The translations under genes and the position numbers were made by a program. The notes under the pieces were generated by a model that was given only the letters and a program-made list of their open reading frames with translations, did not search any database and was not told the DNA's origin. From Pseudomonas sp. dw_612 (GTDB lineage: Bacteria; Pseudomonadota; Gammaproteobacteria; Pseudomonadales; Pseudomonadaceae), in the NCBI RefSeq assembly GCF_018449725.1, contig NZ_JAAVVC010000005.1, positions 372,001-436,000 of the forward strand: DNA of 64,000 bases, read 5' to 3'. How positions within the stretch are numbered: the first letter of the stretch is position 1; each line of letters begins with the position of its first letter. This document shows positions 45,458 to 56,679 of this stretch, piece by piece.

Positions 45458-47289
45458 ATGATCGCTTGCCTGCGGCTGTTCACTGCCCTCTGCCTCGCTG
45501 CCTTGCTGGCGGCTTGCGCCAGCTCGCCCTCCTCCAGCCTTGGCGAACTTCCACGGACCCCGGATGCCAGTATCGAGCAACTGCTCGAAAAGGCTGCCCA
45601 GAGCAAAACGCCGGAACAAGCTGCACTGTTTCGCCTGAGCGCGGCAGACCTGGCTTATCGTCAGGGTAATGCCGGCCAGTCCGCGCAAATCCTGCAACAA
45701 GTGCCGATGGAACAGCTCAAGCCTGGCCAACAGGTCTTCGCCAGTACGCTGGCGGCCGAGTTGGCCATGGTGCGTAATCAGCCCAAGGCTGCATTGACGG
45801 CCTTGAGCCATCCGAGCCTGCAACGCCTGGGCGAATTGCCCGTCGAGCAACAGGTCCGCACCGGCACCGTTCACGCCCGTGCCCTTGAAGCCGATGGCCA
45901 GACCCTTGCCGCCGCACGGGAGCGCATCTTTATTGCGCCAATGCTCGAAGGTGAAGCCGCCGGCAAAAACCACGAAGCGATCTGGACCCTGATCGCCTCG
46001 CTGCCCACCGATCAATTGCAGCCAACGACCACCGACGACCTCGGCGGCTGGATGAGCCTGGCCCTGGCAGTGAAAACCGCTGGCACCCTGGAACAACAGC
46101 AAGCCGCGATCGACGCCTGGCGCGCACAGAATCCAAAGCACCCGGCCGCGCTTCAACTGCCACTGCCTCTGACCAAACTCAAGGAACTGGCCAGCCAGCC
46201 GCTGAGTAAAATTGCCGTGCTGCTGCCTCAAGCAGATGGCCCGCTGGCAGCCGTCAGCAAGGCACTGCGTGAAGGTTTCATGGCCGCTCACTACCAGGCG
46301 CAACAAGCCGGGCAGAAACCGCCAGCCATCGTGTTTTACGACAGCTCGATAATGACCACCGTGCCACCACGGATGTCGCTGGACGAGTTCTATCGCAAGG
46401 CCCAGGCCGACGGTGTGCAACTGGTCGTCGGGCCGCTGGAGAAGCCGCTGGTCAAACAGCTCAGCGCTCGCCCGCAACTGCCGATCACCACCCTGGCGCT
46501 GAACTACAGCGAAGGCGAACAAGGTCCGGCCCAACTGTTCCAGTTCGGTCTTGCCGCCGAAGACGAAGCTCGTGAAGTGTCCCGTCGCGCTCGCGCCGAT
46601 GGCCTGCATCGCGCCGCGATCATGGTGCCGAAAGGCGAATGGGGCGACCGCGTCCTGAGAGCTTTCAGTCAGGATTGGCAAGCCAACGGCGGCAGCATCG
46701 TTGCCACTGAACGCGTCGATCAGCCGGTGCAACTGGCCCAGCAAATCGCCGACATGTTCCAACTGCGCCAGAGCGAAGGTCGCGCCAAAACCCTGCAGAG
46801 CACCGTTGGCTCGCAAGTCGCCGCGCAACCTTCCCGTCGTCAGGACATCGAGTTCATCTTCCTGGCGGCCACCCCGCAACAGGCGCAACAGATCAAACCG
46901 ACCCTGAACTTCCAGTACGCCGGTGACGTGCCGGTCTACGCGACGTCCCACGTGTTCAGCGCCAGCGGTGATGTGAACCAGTACAACGACATGAACGGCG
47001 TTCGCTTCTGCGAAACCCCATGGTTGCTGGACGCCAATGACCCGCTGCGCAAACAGGTCACTGCACAATGGCCGCAGGCCGGTGGCAGCCTTGGCCGCCT
47101 GTATGCGATGGGTGTTGACGCCTATCGCCTCGCGCCGCGCCTGGGGCAACTCAAGGCCTTGCCGGACAGCCGCATCGAAGGACAATCGGGCAGCCTCGGC
47201 ATGACCCAGAACCAACGTGTGGTCCGCCAGTTGCCATGGGCACAGTTCGTCAACGGCCAGGTTCAACGCCTGCCGGACACCCCGCACTG

Positions 47290-47290
<1 letters not shown>
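45458..47290 (+). CDS. lpoA: Penicillin-binding protein activator LpoA (lipoprotein)
   Basis: Outer-membrane lipoprotein that activates a bifunctional PBP in enterobacteria; the Pseudomonas role is inferred from family. 610 residues from the ATG at 45458 (CAGGA upstream): lipoprotein signal LAALLAAC, an N-terminal TPR-like helical domain (about 30-240), and a C-terminal periplasmic-binding-protein-like LppC domain (about 250-600; SKIAVLLPQADGPLAAVSKALREG, LVVGPLEKPLV). yraN follows with a one-base overlap. Confidence 0.92.
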
Positions 47291-48925
<1,635 letters not shown>

Positions 48926-48950
48926 TGCTCACCTGCAGGGCTGTAGGGCC

Positions 48951-49043
48951 TGTAGGAGCTGACGAGTGAAACGAGGCTGCGATCTTTTGATGTTGTTTTT
49001 TAAAAGCAAGATCAAAAGATCGCAGCCTTCGGCAGCTCCTACA
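48951..49043. repeat. Second-family REP hairpin (GTAGGAGCTG type)
   Basis: TGTAGGAGCTG...GGCTGCGATCTTTTGAT at the left and its inverse ATCAAAAGATCGCAGCC...CAGCTCCTACA at the right, with a T/A-rich loop. Located between dolP and the sspB terminator. Confidence 0.85.
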
Positions 49044-49045
49044 CG

Positions 49046-49117
49046 TTTGAAGGTTGTGAAGTAATAAAAAAGGCGATCCTTTCGGATCGCCTTTTTTATT
49101 ACTTCACAACCTTCAAA
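49046..49117. terminator. Bidirectional terminator inside a perfect 34-bp palindrome
   Basis: The core GGCGATCC / GGATCGCC with loop TTTC and A/T tracts on both sides is a normal two-way terminator for dolP and sspB. The identity continues outward: arms 49046-49079 and 49084-49117 are perfect inverted copies of 34 bp. The right arm includes the last codons and the stop of sspB. Confidence 0.95.
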
Positions 49118-49512
49118 CTGGGTCGACCGCTGGGACGCGGCGGTTCGTTGTCGGGTGGCGGGACATCATCATCCGGCTCGATCTCTTCATCGTCTTCCAT
49201 AGGCGATTCCAGATCGAACACCATGCCCTGACCGTTCTCCCGGGCGTAAATGCCCAGGATCGAAGCGATAGGCACGAACAGAGTGTGCGGCACGCCACCG
49301 AAGCGCCCCTCGAAGCTGACCGCTTCGTTGTCCATGTGCAAATGACGCACGGCAGCCGGCGATACGTTCAGGACAATCTGTCCATCACTGGCAAAACCTT
49401 GGGGCACCTGCACCGACGGATATTCGGAATTGACCAGCATGTGCGGGGTGCAATCGTTATCAACAATCCACTCGTAGAGCGCGCGGACCAGATAAGGTCG
49501 ACTGGAGTTCAT
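49099..49512 (-). CDS. sspB: ClpXP adaptor SspB
   Basis: Delivers ssrA-tagged proteins to ClpXP. 137 residues: folded N-terminal domain about 1-105 (RPYLVRALYEWIVDNDCTPHM, GQIVLNVSPAAVRHL, FGGVPHTLFVPIASILGIYARENGQG), an acidic and proline-rich linker, and the C-terminal ClpX-binding peptide GRPSLKVVK. Follows sspA by 16 bp. Confidence 0.97.
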   Translation of the reverse strand: MNSSRPYLVRALYEWIVDNDCTPHMLVNSEYPSVQVPQGFASDGQIVLNVSPAAVRHLHMDNEAVSFEGRFGGVPHTLFVPIASILGIYARENGQGMVFDLESPMEDDEEIEPDDDVPPPDNEPPRPSGRPSLKVVK

Positions 49513-49528
49513 AGCGGCTCCTTAAGCC

Positions 49529-50146
49529 TTAGCGCATGTCGCGTTCGACACCAGACAGACTCGCCTGGAAAGCCTCACGCGCGAAAGAGCGCTCCATGTA
49601 ATCAAGCAGCGGCTTGGCAGGCCGCGGCAGTTCAATACCCAGAATCGGCAATCGCCAGAGTATTGGCAATAGGCAGCAATCCACCAGACTTTGTTCCTCG
49701 CTGAGGAAAAACGGCTTGTCGGCGAACAACGGCGACACGCCAGTCAGGCTCTCGCGCAGCTCTTTACGAGCGACAACTCGGGCGGCTTCCTTGGACCGGG
49801 AATCCAGAATCAGATCCACCAGGCCACACCAGTCACGCTGAATACGATGAATCAGCAGACGGCTGTTTGCACGCGCCACAGGATAAACCGGCAGTAAAGG
49901 CGGGTGCGGGTAACGCTCATCCAGATATTCCATCACCACGGTCGACTCCCACAACGCCAGGTCACGATCGACCAGGGTGGGCAAGCTGCCGTAAGGGTTC
50001 ACTTCGATCAGTTTAGGCGGCTGGCGGCCAGCTTCCACATAAATGATCTCGGCGCTGACACCCTTCTCTGCAAGTACGATGCGTACTCGGTGGGAATAGT
50101 GGTCGGCGGGGTCGGAGTAACAGGCCAACCGATTGGTCACGCCCAT
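49529..50146 (-). CDS. sspA: Stringent starvation protein A
   Basis: RNA-polymerase-associated protein with a GST fold and no GST activity. 205 residues: thioredoxin-like part ([42 protein letters not shown]) and an alpha-helical C-terminal part with [21 protein letters not shown] stands before the ATG. Upstream is the large hairpin terminator at 50184-50270. Confidence 0.96.
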   Translation of the reverse strand: MGVTNRLACYSDPADHYSHRVRIVLAEKGVSAEIIYVEAGRQPPKLIEVNPYGSLPTLVDRDLALWESTVVMEYLDERYPHPPLLPVYPVARANSRLLIHRIQRDWCGLVDLILDSRSKEAARVVARKELRESLTGVSPLFADKPFFLSEEQSLVDCCLLPILWRLPILGIELPRPAKPLLDYMERSFAREAFQASLSGVERDMR

Positions 50147-50183
50147 GGCGGTCCTCCTCGCTTGTTGAAATTATCGGAAGCGG

Positions 50184-50270
50184 AAAAACGCGCGCGCCCA
50201 GAGGACGCCTCCCGTAACGCCTGGCTTACCAGACTCGTTACACCTTCAGAGACGCCCCTGGGCGCGCGCG
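50184..50270 (-). terminator. Large-stem terminator between petC and sspA
   Basis: On the minus strand a 13-bp GC stem CGCGCGCGCCCAG / CTGGGCGCGCGCG (arms 50258-50270 and 50189-50201) is followed by five Ts (50188-50184). The 56-nt loop is itself structured, with GTAACG/CGTTAC and neighbouring pairs. It should end petABC transcripts 38 bp before sspA. Confidence 0.8.
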
Positions 50271-50296
50271 ATTAACAGCAATTGCTTACAGCTTTA

Positions 50297-51079
50297 TCAA
50301 TGGACGTCTTTCCAGTATTCACGCTTGAGTAAGTATGCGAATACGAAGAAGAACGCCAGGTAGAGCAATACATAGGTGCCGATGCGCTGATGTTGCAGCT
50401 TTACCGGGTTAGCCGAGTAAGCGAGGAAGGTTACCAGATTCTTGACCTTCTCATCGAACTGCTCTTCGTTCAGGGCACCACTCTTCGGCACGATGGTCAG
50501 CTGATCGCACGCTTCATGAGTCAGCGGCGTACCGGTCAGCGGATCATACTGCTTCTTCCCGTCCTCGACGATTTGAACCTGTTTGCAGCCAACCACCTGG
50601 CGACCTTGCAGGCCGACCAGCACGTTAGGCATGCCGACGTTCGGGAAAACCTTGTTGTTCACACCCCAGGGACGCGCCGGGTCTTCATAGAACGAACGCA
50701 GGTAACCGTAGAGCCAGTCAGTGCCACGAACGCGAGCTACCAGGGTCAGGTCCGGCGGTGCCGCCCCGAACCAGGTCTTGGCGTCTGCAGGCTGCATGCC
50801 GATGCTCATGTGGTCGCCGATCTTGGCGCCGGTGAACACCAGGTTCTTCAGCATCAGATCATGAGGAATCCCCAGGTCATCGGCCACGCGCTCATAGCGC
50901 TGGAACTTGGCACTGTGGCAACCCATGCAGTAGTTGGCGAATGTACGCGCGCCGTCCTGCATGGCCGCTTTGTCGGAAACGTCGATGTCGACTTTTTCCA
51001 GCTCCGGGCCACCGTGTTCGGCTGCGAAAGAGAACACGGGCAGAGCAGCAAGAATCAATACAGCAAATAGCTTTTTCAT
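50297..51079 (-). CDS. petC: Cytochrome c1 of the bc1 complex
   Basis: Periplasmic heme c subunit that passes electrons from the Rieske protein to soluble cytochrome c. 260 residues from the ATG at 51079: signal peptide about 1-20, heme site C51-M-G-C-H55, distal Met region (IGMQPADAKTWFG), and a C-terminal anchor helix (GTYVLLYLAFFFVFAYLLKREYW). ATGA overlap with petB. Confidence 0.97.
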   Translation of the reverse strand: MKKLFAVLILAALPVFSFAAEHGGPELEKVDIDVSDKAAMQDGARTFANYCMGCHSAKFQRYERVADDLGIPHDLMLKNLVFTGAKIGDHMSIGMQPADAKTWFGAAPPDLTLVARVRGTDWLYGYLRSFYEDPARPWGVNNKVFPNVGMPNVLVGLQGRQVVGCKQVQIVEDGKKQYDPLTGTPLTHEACDQLTIVPKSGALNEEQFDEKVKNLVTFLAYSANPVKLQHQRIGTYVLLYLAFFFVFAYLLKREYWKDVH

Positions 51080-52290
51080 CAGCCAGTCACCCTTTCCGGA
51101 ACCGGTTTGGTCTTCTCGAGCCTGGTGTAGAACGGCATCAGAATGAAGTAGGCGAAGTACAGGAAGGTACACACCTGCGACAGCAACGTACGCTCAGGGG
51201 TTGGGGCCAATACGCCCAGCACGCCGAGGATCACGAAACAGATGCAGAACACCCACAGCCAGATCCTGCTCAGCCAGCCCTTGTAGCGCATGGACTTGAC
51301 GGGGCTGCGATCGAGCCACGGCAGGACGAACAACATGGCAATCGAAGCCCCCATGGCGATGACGCCCATGAGCTTGTCCGGAATTGCCCGCAAGATCGCG
51401 TAGAACGGTGTGAAGTACCAGACCGGAGCGATGTGCTCTGGGGTCTTGAAGGCGTTCGCCACTTCAAAGTTCGGCTTCTCGAGGAAGTAACCGCCCATTT
51501 CCGGGAAGAAGAACACGATCGAACAGAAGATGAACAGGAACACCACCACGCCGACGATATCTTTCACGGTGTAGTACGGGTGGAAGGCAATGCCGTCCAG
51601 CGGTACGCCGTTTTCGTCTTTGAATTTCTTGATGTCCACGCCGTCCGGGTTGTTCGAACCGACTTCGTGCAGCGCCAGTACGTGCAACACCACCAGGCCG
51701 AGAATCACGATCGGCAGGGCCACAACGTGCAAGGCGAAGAAGCGGTTCAGGGTAATACCGGAAATCAGGTAGTCACCACGGATCCACTGGGTCAGGTCGT
51801 TGCCGATGACCGGGATCGCACCGAACAGCGAGATGATCACCTGGGCACCCCAGTAGGACATCTGACCCCACGGCAGCAGGTAACCCATGAAGGCTTCTGC
51901 CATCAGCGCCAGGTAGATCAGCATGCCGAAGACCCACACCAGCTCACGGGGCTTCTGGTACGAACCGTAGAGCAAGCCACGGAACATGTGCAGATAGACC
52001 ACGATGAAGAACGCCGAAGCGCCGGTGGAGTGCAGCAGACGCAGGATCGAGCCGTACTCGACGTCACGCATGATGTATTCGACGGAAGCAAACGCTTCTT
52101 CTGCCGACGGGGTGTAGCTCATGGTCAGCCAGACACCGGTAACGATCTGGTTGACCAGAACGAGCAGTGCGAGGGAACCAAAGAAATAGAAGAAGTTGAA
52201 GTTCTTCGGGGCGTAATACTTGCTGAGATGGTCTTCCCACATTTTGGTCGCGGGGAAGCGCGCATCAACCCAATCCATGAACTTGCTCAT
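51079..52290 (-). CDS. petB: Cytochrome b of the bc1 complex
   Basis: Eight-helix membrane subunit with two b hemes and the quinol sites. 403 residues from the ATG at 52290 (ATGA overlap with petA; a GTG one codon earlier is not needed). Heme-ligand stretches include LLHSTGASAFFIVVYLHMFRGL and HVVALPIVILGLVVLHVLALH; the Qo-site PEWY-type motif reads HIAPVWYFTP, with P-V-W-Y in place of PEWY. Confidence 0.97.
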   Translation of the reverse strand: MSKFMDWVDARFPATKMWEDHLSKYYAPKNFNFFYFFGSLALLVLVNQIVTGVWLTMSYTPSAEEAFASVEYIMRDVEYGSILRLLHSTGASAFFIVVYLHMFRGLLYGSYQKPRELVWVFGMLIYLALMAEAFMGYLLPWGQMSYWGAQVIISLFGAIPVIGNDLTQWIRGDYLISGITLNRFFALHVVALPIVILGLVVLHVLALHEVGSNNPDGVDIKKFKDENGVPLDGIAFHPYYTVKDIVGVVVFLFIFCSIVFFFPEMGGYFLEKPNFEVANAFKTPEHIAPVWYFTPFYAILRAIPDKLMGVIAMGASIAMLFVLPWLDRSPVKSMRYKGWLSRIWLWVFCICFVILGVLGVLAPTPERTLLSQVCTFLYFAYFILMPFYTRLEKTKPVPERVTG

Positions 52291-52883
52291 CACGCTTTCT
52301 CCGTATCGACGCCAATGACAATAATCTCATCGGTCTCATAGGAATGCGGGGGAACTGGCAGGTTCAAAGGCGCAGGTTGCGACTTGTAGACGCGGCCAGC
52401 CAGATCGTAGTGGGAACCGTGGCAAGGGCAGAAATAACCACCTACCCAGTCTTTGCCCAGATCAGCAGGTGCCACTTCAGGGCGGAAGGTCGGCGAACAA
52501 CCCAGGTGTGTGCAGATACCAATCAGCAGCAGGACCTCTGGCTTGATCGAACGCGTTTCTGGATCGACGTAGGTCGGTTGTGTCGAGTTCTTGGAGGTCG
52601 GGTCAGACAACTGGCCCTCGATCTTCTTCAGATTCCCCAGGATTTCCGCGGTTCGGCGGACAATGAATACTGGCTGGCCGCGCCATTCAGCAATCATCTG
52701 CTGGCCTGGCTCGATTTTGCTGACATTCACTTTCACCGGTGCACCTGCGGCTTTCGCCTTGGCACTGGGAAACCATGACCCCACGAACGGGACCGCAGCC
52801 CCCACCGCTCCTGCAGCACCCACCACGGATGTGGCTGCTACCAAGAAGCGACGCCGGCCTGCATTCACGCCGTCATTGCTCAT
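52290..52883 (-). CDS. petA: Rieske iron-sulfur protein of the bc1 complex
   Basis: Carries the 2Fe-2S cluster of complex III. 197 residues: Tat signal with GRRRFLVAA followed by a hydrophobic anchor (about 15-40), and the two cluster boxes CTHLGC and CPCHGSHYD. First gene of petABC. A promoter probably lies at 53031-53060 (TATACT on the minus strand), but the -35 is unclear. Confidence 0.97.
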   Translation of the reverse strand: MSNDGVNAGRRRFLVAATSVVGAAGAVGAAVPFVGSWFPSAKAKAAGAPVKVNVSKIEPGQQMIAEWRGQPVFIVRRTAEILGNLKKIEGQLSDPTSKNSTQPTYVDPETRSIKPEVLLLIGICTHLGCSPTFRPEVAPADLGKDWVGGYFCPCHGSHYDLAGRVYKSQPAPLNLPVPPHSYETDEIIVIGVDTEKA

Positions 52884-53093
52884 TCAGTCCTCTCCCATCA
52901 GCTTTGTGGCCTGTTAAATCAGGCATCTACTAAGTTAAATCTATGTGCTTATAAAAATTTTGCCGAATGGTAATGAAAAGCCCCAATTCTGACAAGGTAA
53001 TTACCCAAGGGGTCCACTGCCAAGCCTTGCAGTATAGGGGCTCTACGGATGTGGCAAGTTGTCACAGCGCAATTCTTTGAGAAATCGCACGCA

Positions 53094-53137
53094 TAAAAAA
53101 ACGCCCAGCTCCGCGAGGAGACTGGGCGTTCTTTTTT
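53094..53137 (-). terminator. Intrinsic terminator of rplM-rpsI
   Basis: On the minus strand AACGCCCAG / CTGGGCGTT with an internal CTCC/GGAG pairing, then seven Ts. Ends 16 bp after the rpsI stop. Confidence 0.9.
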
Positions 53138-53152
53138 GAACGTGGAAGCGAA

Positions 53153-53545
53153 TTAACGCTTCGAGTACTGCGGACGCTTACGCGCTTTACGCAGACCAAC
53201 TTTCTTACGTTCAACTTCACGAGCATCGCGAGTAACGAAGCCAGCTTTGCGCAGAGCGCCACGCAGGGTTTCGTCGTACTGCATCAGTGCGCGAGTGATA
53301 CCGTGGCGGATTGCGCCAGCTTGACCACTTACACCACCACCGATCACGGTGACGTAGATGTCGAATTTCTCGACAGTCTCAGTCAGTTCCAGCGGCTGAC
53401 GAACTACCATGCGGGCAGTTTCGCGGCCGAAGAAATTTTCCAGGGTGCGGTTGTTGATGGAGATGTTACCAGTACCCGGACGCAGGAAAACGCGTGCGGT
53501 TGCGGTCTTGCGACGGCCAGTGCCGTAATTTTGAGTCGCCGACAT
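53153..53545 (-). CDS. rpsI: 30S ribosomal protein S9
   Basis: 130 residues, the normal length, with [16 protein letters not shown] at the N-terminus and the C-terminal tail [16 protein letters not shown], whose last Arg reaches the P-site tRNA. Follows rplM by 14 bp. Confidence 0.99.
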   Translation of the reverse strand: MSATQNYGTGRRKTATARVFLRPGTGNISINNRTLENFFGRETARMVVRQPLELTETVEKFDIYVTVIGGGVSGQAGAIRHGITRALMQYDETLRGALRKAGFVTRDAREVERKKVGLRKARKRPQYSKR

Positions 53546-53559
53546 AATGAACTATTCCG

Positions 53560-53988
53560 TTAAAACTTCAGTTCTTGGGGCTGCTGAGCAGTATGAGGGT
53601 GTACAGCGCCCGCATAGACTTTCAGCTTACGATACATGTCGCGACCCAGCGGGTTCTTAGGCAGCATGCCTTTGACCGCGGTCTCGATCACGCGCTCAGG
53701 GGCTTTAGCGATCAGCTTTTCGAAGTTGATCGACTTGATGCCGCCCGGGAAACCGGAGTGGGAGTAGTAGATCTTGTCGGTGGTTTTAGCACCAGTTACA
53801 CGAATCTGCTCGGCATTGATAACGACGATGTAATCGCCGGTGTCAACGTGAGGAGTGTACTCAGCTTTATGCTTGCCACGCAGACGGCTCGCGATTTCGG
53901 TGGCCAGACGACCCAGGGTCTGACCTGCAGCGTCGACGACAAACCAGTCGCGCTGTACTGTTTCCGGTTTAGCAGTAAAAGTTTTCAT
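53560..53988 (-). CDS. rplM: 50S ribosomal protein L13
   Basis: 142 residues, normal length, with [45 protein letters not shown] and [19 protein letters not shown]. First gene of the rplM-rpsI operon; a good sigma70 promoter lies just upstream. Confidence 0.99.
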   Translation of the reverse strand: MKTFTAKPETVQRDWFVVDAAGQTLGRLATEIASRLRGKHKAEYTPHVDTGDYIVVINAEQIRVTGAKTTDKIYYSHSGFPGGIKSINFEKLIAKAPERVIETAVKGMLPKNPLGRDMYRKLKVYAGAVHPHTAQQPQELKF

Positions 53989-54029
53989 TCTTTATAGCCT
54001 CAGGGGCCGCCCTGTAAATTAGACGGCGG

Positions 54030-54058
54030 ATCTTACTGAATAGTGCGTACTTTGACAA
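54030..54058 (-). promoter_or_regulatory. Sigma70 promoter of rplM-rpsI
   Basis: TTGTCA at 54058-54053 and TAAGAT at 54035-54030 on the minus strand with a 17-bp spacer. It predicts a leader of about 35 nt before rplM. Confidence 0.75.
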
Positions 54059-54233
54059 GTCAAAGGCAGCCGGATACAGACGCTTTCGGGGGCTCGGGTC
54101 GGCGCGTCCGTTCAACGGCAAGATTCTTCGGCGGCGGCGCATCACTTCCACTGCAGAAAGAGGTGCGCAATTATGCAGATTGCGAAAAATATTTCAACCT
54201 GCTTTTATGATTGTTTTGCCCAAGGAGCACCCG

Positions 54234-55274
54234 ATGGACTATCGCCAGCTAGGCCGAACCAATCTGAACGTGAGTGCAATCTGTCTCGGAACCATGACCT
54301 GGGGCGAGCAAAACAGCGAGGCTGAGGCCTTCGCCCAGATTGAACGCGCCAAAAGCGCCGGGATCAATTTCATCGATACCGCCGAGATGTACCCGGTGCC
54401 ACCCAAGGCCGAAACCTACGCCACCACCGAGCGCTACATCGGCAATTACTTCAAGAGTCGCGGCGATCGTGCCGACTGGATCCTGGCGAGCAAGATTGCC
54501 GGCCCCGGCAACACCATCGACTACATCCGCGACAAAAACCTGCGCCACAACCGCCAGCACATCACCGAAGCCGTGGACGCCAGCCTCAAGCGCTTGCAAA
54601 CCGACTACATCGATCTCTATCAATTGCACTGGCCGGAGCGCAGCACGAATTTCTTCGGTCAGTTGGGCTACAAGCACAAGATCGAAGCCAACCTGACACC
54701 GCTGGAAGACACCCTCGAAGCGCTGGACGAACAGGTCAAGGCCGGCAAGATCCGCCACATCGGCCTGTCCAACGAAACCCCGTGGGGCACCATGCGCTTC
54801 CTCGCTTTGGCCGAAGCCCGTGGCTGGCCGCGTGCCGTGTCGATCCAGAACCCCTACAACCTGCTCAACCGCACGTTCGAAGTCGGCCTGGCGGAAATTG
54901 CCATTCGCGAACAATGCGGTCTGCTGGCCTATTCACCTCTGGCGTTCGGTTTCCTGTCAGGCAAGTACGAAGGTGGCGCACGTCCGCCAAAGGGTCGCCT
55001 GAGCCTCTACAGTCGCTTCAGCCGCTATTTCAACGCGCAGTCGGAAGCAGCGTGCAGCCGTTATGTGGCACTGGCCCGCGAACACGGCCTGGACCCGGCG
55101 CAAATGGCGTTGGCGTTTGTCACTCAGCAGCCGTTTGTGACCAGCAACATCATTGGCGCGACGACGATGGAGCAGCTTGAAAGCAATTTAGCGAGCTTTG
55201 AGCTGAAACTTTCCGATGAAGTGCTGGCGGGGATCGAGGCGATTCACAAGGATCACCCGAATCCTGCGCCTTGA
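54234..55274 (+). CDS. Aldo/keto reductase, Tas type
   Basis: NADPH-dependent oxidoreductase with a TIM barrel. 346 residues from the ATG at 54234 (AAGGAG upstream; an upstream ATG at 54180 has no RBS). Motifs: RTNLNVSAICLGTMTWGEQ, catalytic Asp and Tyr in FIDTAEMYPV, Lys in ILASKI, His in LYQLHWPER, and the cofactor region SNIIGATTMEQLESNL. The AEMYPVPP and MTWGEQN features are those of E. coli Tas. Natural substrate unknown. Confidence 0.92.
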   Translation: MDYRQLGRTNLNVSAICLGTMTWGEQNSEAEAFAQIERAKSAGINFIDTAEMYPVPPKAETYATTERYIGNYFKSRGDRADWILASKIAGPGNTIDYIRDKNLRHNRQHITEAVDASLKRLQTDYIDLYQLHWPERSTNFFGQLGYKHKIEANLTPLEDTLEALDEQVKAGKIRHIGLSNETPWGTMRFLALAEARGWPRAVSIQNPYNLLNRTFEVGLAEIAIREQCGLLAYSPLAFGFLSGKYEGGARPPKGRLSLYSRFSRYFNAQSEAACSRYVALAREHGLDPAQMALAFVTQQPFVTSNIIGATTMEQLESNLASFELKLSDEVLAGIEAIHKDHPNPAP

Positions 55275-55289
55275 TCGATAGGCAAAAAG

Positions 55290-55375
55290 CCTTCGCGAGC
55301 AAGCCCGCTCCCACATTCGACCTCATTCTTCTGGGAGAACTCGGTTAAATGTGGGAGCGGGCTTGCTCGCGAAGG
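55290..55375. repeat. Inverted REP pair
   Basis: REP cores at about 55290-55316 and 55350-55375 between convergent aldo/keto reductase and acyl-CoA dehydrogenase genes. Confidence 0.85.
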
Positions 55376-55397
55376 TGATCTCGAATTCACCAAACCA

Positions 55398-56534
55398 TCA
55401 AAGCGACCGCGCAATAATTTCCTTCATGATTTCATTGGTCCCGGCATAGATCCGCTGCACCCGCGCATCCGCCCATGCCCTCGCCACCGGGTATTCCCAC
55501 ATAAATCCGTATCCGCCATGCAACTGCACGCATTCGTCGAGCACCTTGCATTGCAGGTCGGTGCCCCAGTATTTCGCCATCGCTGCCGTCGGCACATCCA
55601 GCTTGCCTTGCAGGTGCAGCTCCAGGCATTTGTCGACGAACACCCGACCGATCTGAATCTCGGTGGCCATTTCCGCCAGTTTGAAACGGGTGTTCTGGAA
55701 GTCGGCAATCGCCTTGCCGAACGCTTTGCGATCACGGGTGTAATCCAGGGTCCATTGCAGCGCCGCTTCAGCCGAAGCCAGCCCGCCGACAGCCACGGTA
55801 AGACGCTCCTGCGGCAATTCCTGCATCAGGTAGGCGAAGCCCATCCCGGCCTGACCCAAGAGGTTTTCCTTCGGCACTCGTACGTCCTGGAAGAACAATT
55901 CCGACGTGTCCTGAGCCTTCATTCCGACTTTTTCCAAACGCTTGCCCTTGGCGAAGCCTGGCGTATTGGCTTCCACCAGAAACAGACTGGTGCCCTTCGC
56001 GCCAGCCTTCGGATCGGTCTTGGCGACGACGATTACCAGGTCCGCGAGAAAGCCGTTGGTGATGAAGGTTTTCGAACCGTTGATCACATACTCATCGCCA
56101 TCCAGCACGGCGGTGGTTTTCACCCCTTGCAAGTCAGAACCGGCGCCCGGCTCGGTCATGGCAATCGCCGTGACCATTTCCCCAGACACCAGTTTCGGCA
56201 GGTATTTATGCTTCAGCGCCTCACTGCCGTAATGCAGGATGTAGGGCGCGACGATGTCCGAATGCAGCGAGAAACCGATCCCGGTCAGGCCGAGCCGACC
56301 GACCTCTTCGATCACGACCGCGCTGTAGAGAAAGTCCGCCCCCAGCCCGCCGTATTCCTCTGGCAGATGCGAGCAAAGCATCCCCGCCTCCCCCGCCTTG
56401 TTCCAGAGTTGGCGGTCGATGTAGCCCTGTTTTTCCCATTGCCCATGGAACGGCACAGCTTCTTTTTCGAGGAACGTTCGCACGCTGTCGCGAAAAAGTT
56501 CGTGCTCGGAACTGAACAAGGTTCTGGGGATCAT
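55398..56534 (-). CDS. Acyl-CoA dehydrogenase, long-chain (LCAD) type
   Basis: FAD enzyme that makes trans-2-enoyl-CoA. 378 residues with the three-domain layout: N-terminal helices, a beta domain with MTEPGAGSDLQGVKT, and a C-terminal helical domain with DRKAFGKAI and QLHGGYGFMWEYPVARAWADARVQRIYAGTNEIM given here in part. The usual C-terminal catalytic Glu (YEGT) is Ala (YAGT). As in mammalian LCAD and isovaleryl-CoA dehydrogenase, the base is probably the Glu of ELPQERL instead. Divergent from the regulator at 56680. Confidence 0.92.
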   Translation of the reverse strand: MIPRTLFSSEHELFRDSVRTFLEKEAVPFHGQWEKQGYIDRQLWNKAGEAGMLCSHLPEEYGGLGADFLYSAVVIEEVGRLGLTGIGFSLHSDIVAPYILHYGSEALKHKYLPKLVSGEMVTAIAMTEPGAGSDLQGVKTTAVLDGDEYVINGSKTFITNGFLADLVIVVAKTDPKAGAKGTSLFLVEANTPGFAKGKRLEKVGMKAQDTSELFFQDVRVPKENLLGQAGMGFAYLMQELPQERLTVAVGGLASAEAALQWTLDYTRDRKAFGKAIADFQNTRFKLAEMATEIQIGRVFVDKCLELHLQGKLDVPTAAMAKYWGTDLQCKVLDECVQLHGGYGFMWEYPVARAWADARVQRIYAGTNEIMKEIIARSL

Positions 56535-56679
56535 GGGGCACCTGTCGTTATTGTTAAAAGGAAATGACCTTCAGAGACTAAGCCCCGCTTCCGATACAGG
56601 ACACTGGACACATCAGACAAAAAATAAGACGATCCAGCCGTCTGGTGACCACTTTCCCCTATAAGAATAAAGTTGAATT

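Noticed and set aside
53989..54029. L13-type ribosomal leader autoregulatory RNA before rplM
   Set aside because: The predicted leader is only about 35 nt and shows no hairpin like the E. coli L13 leader.
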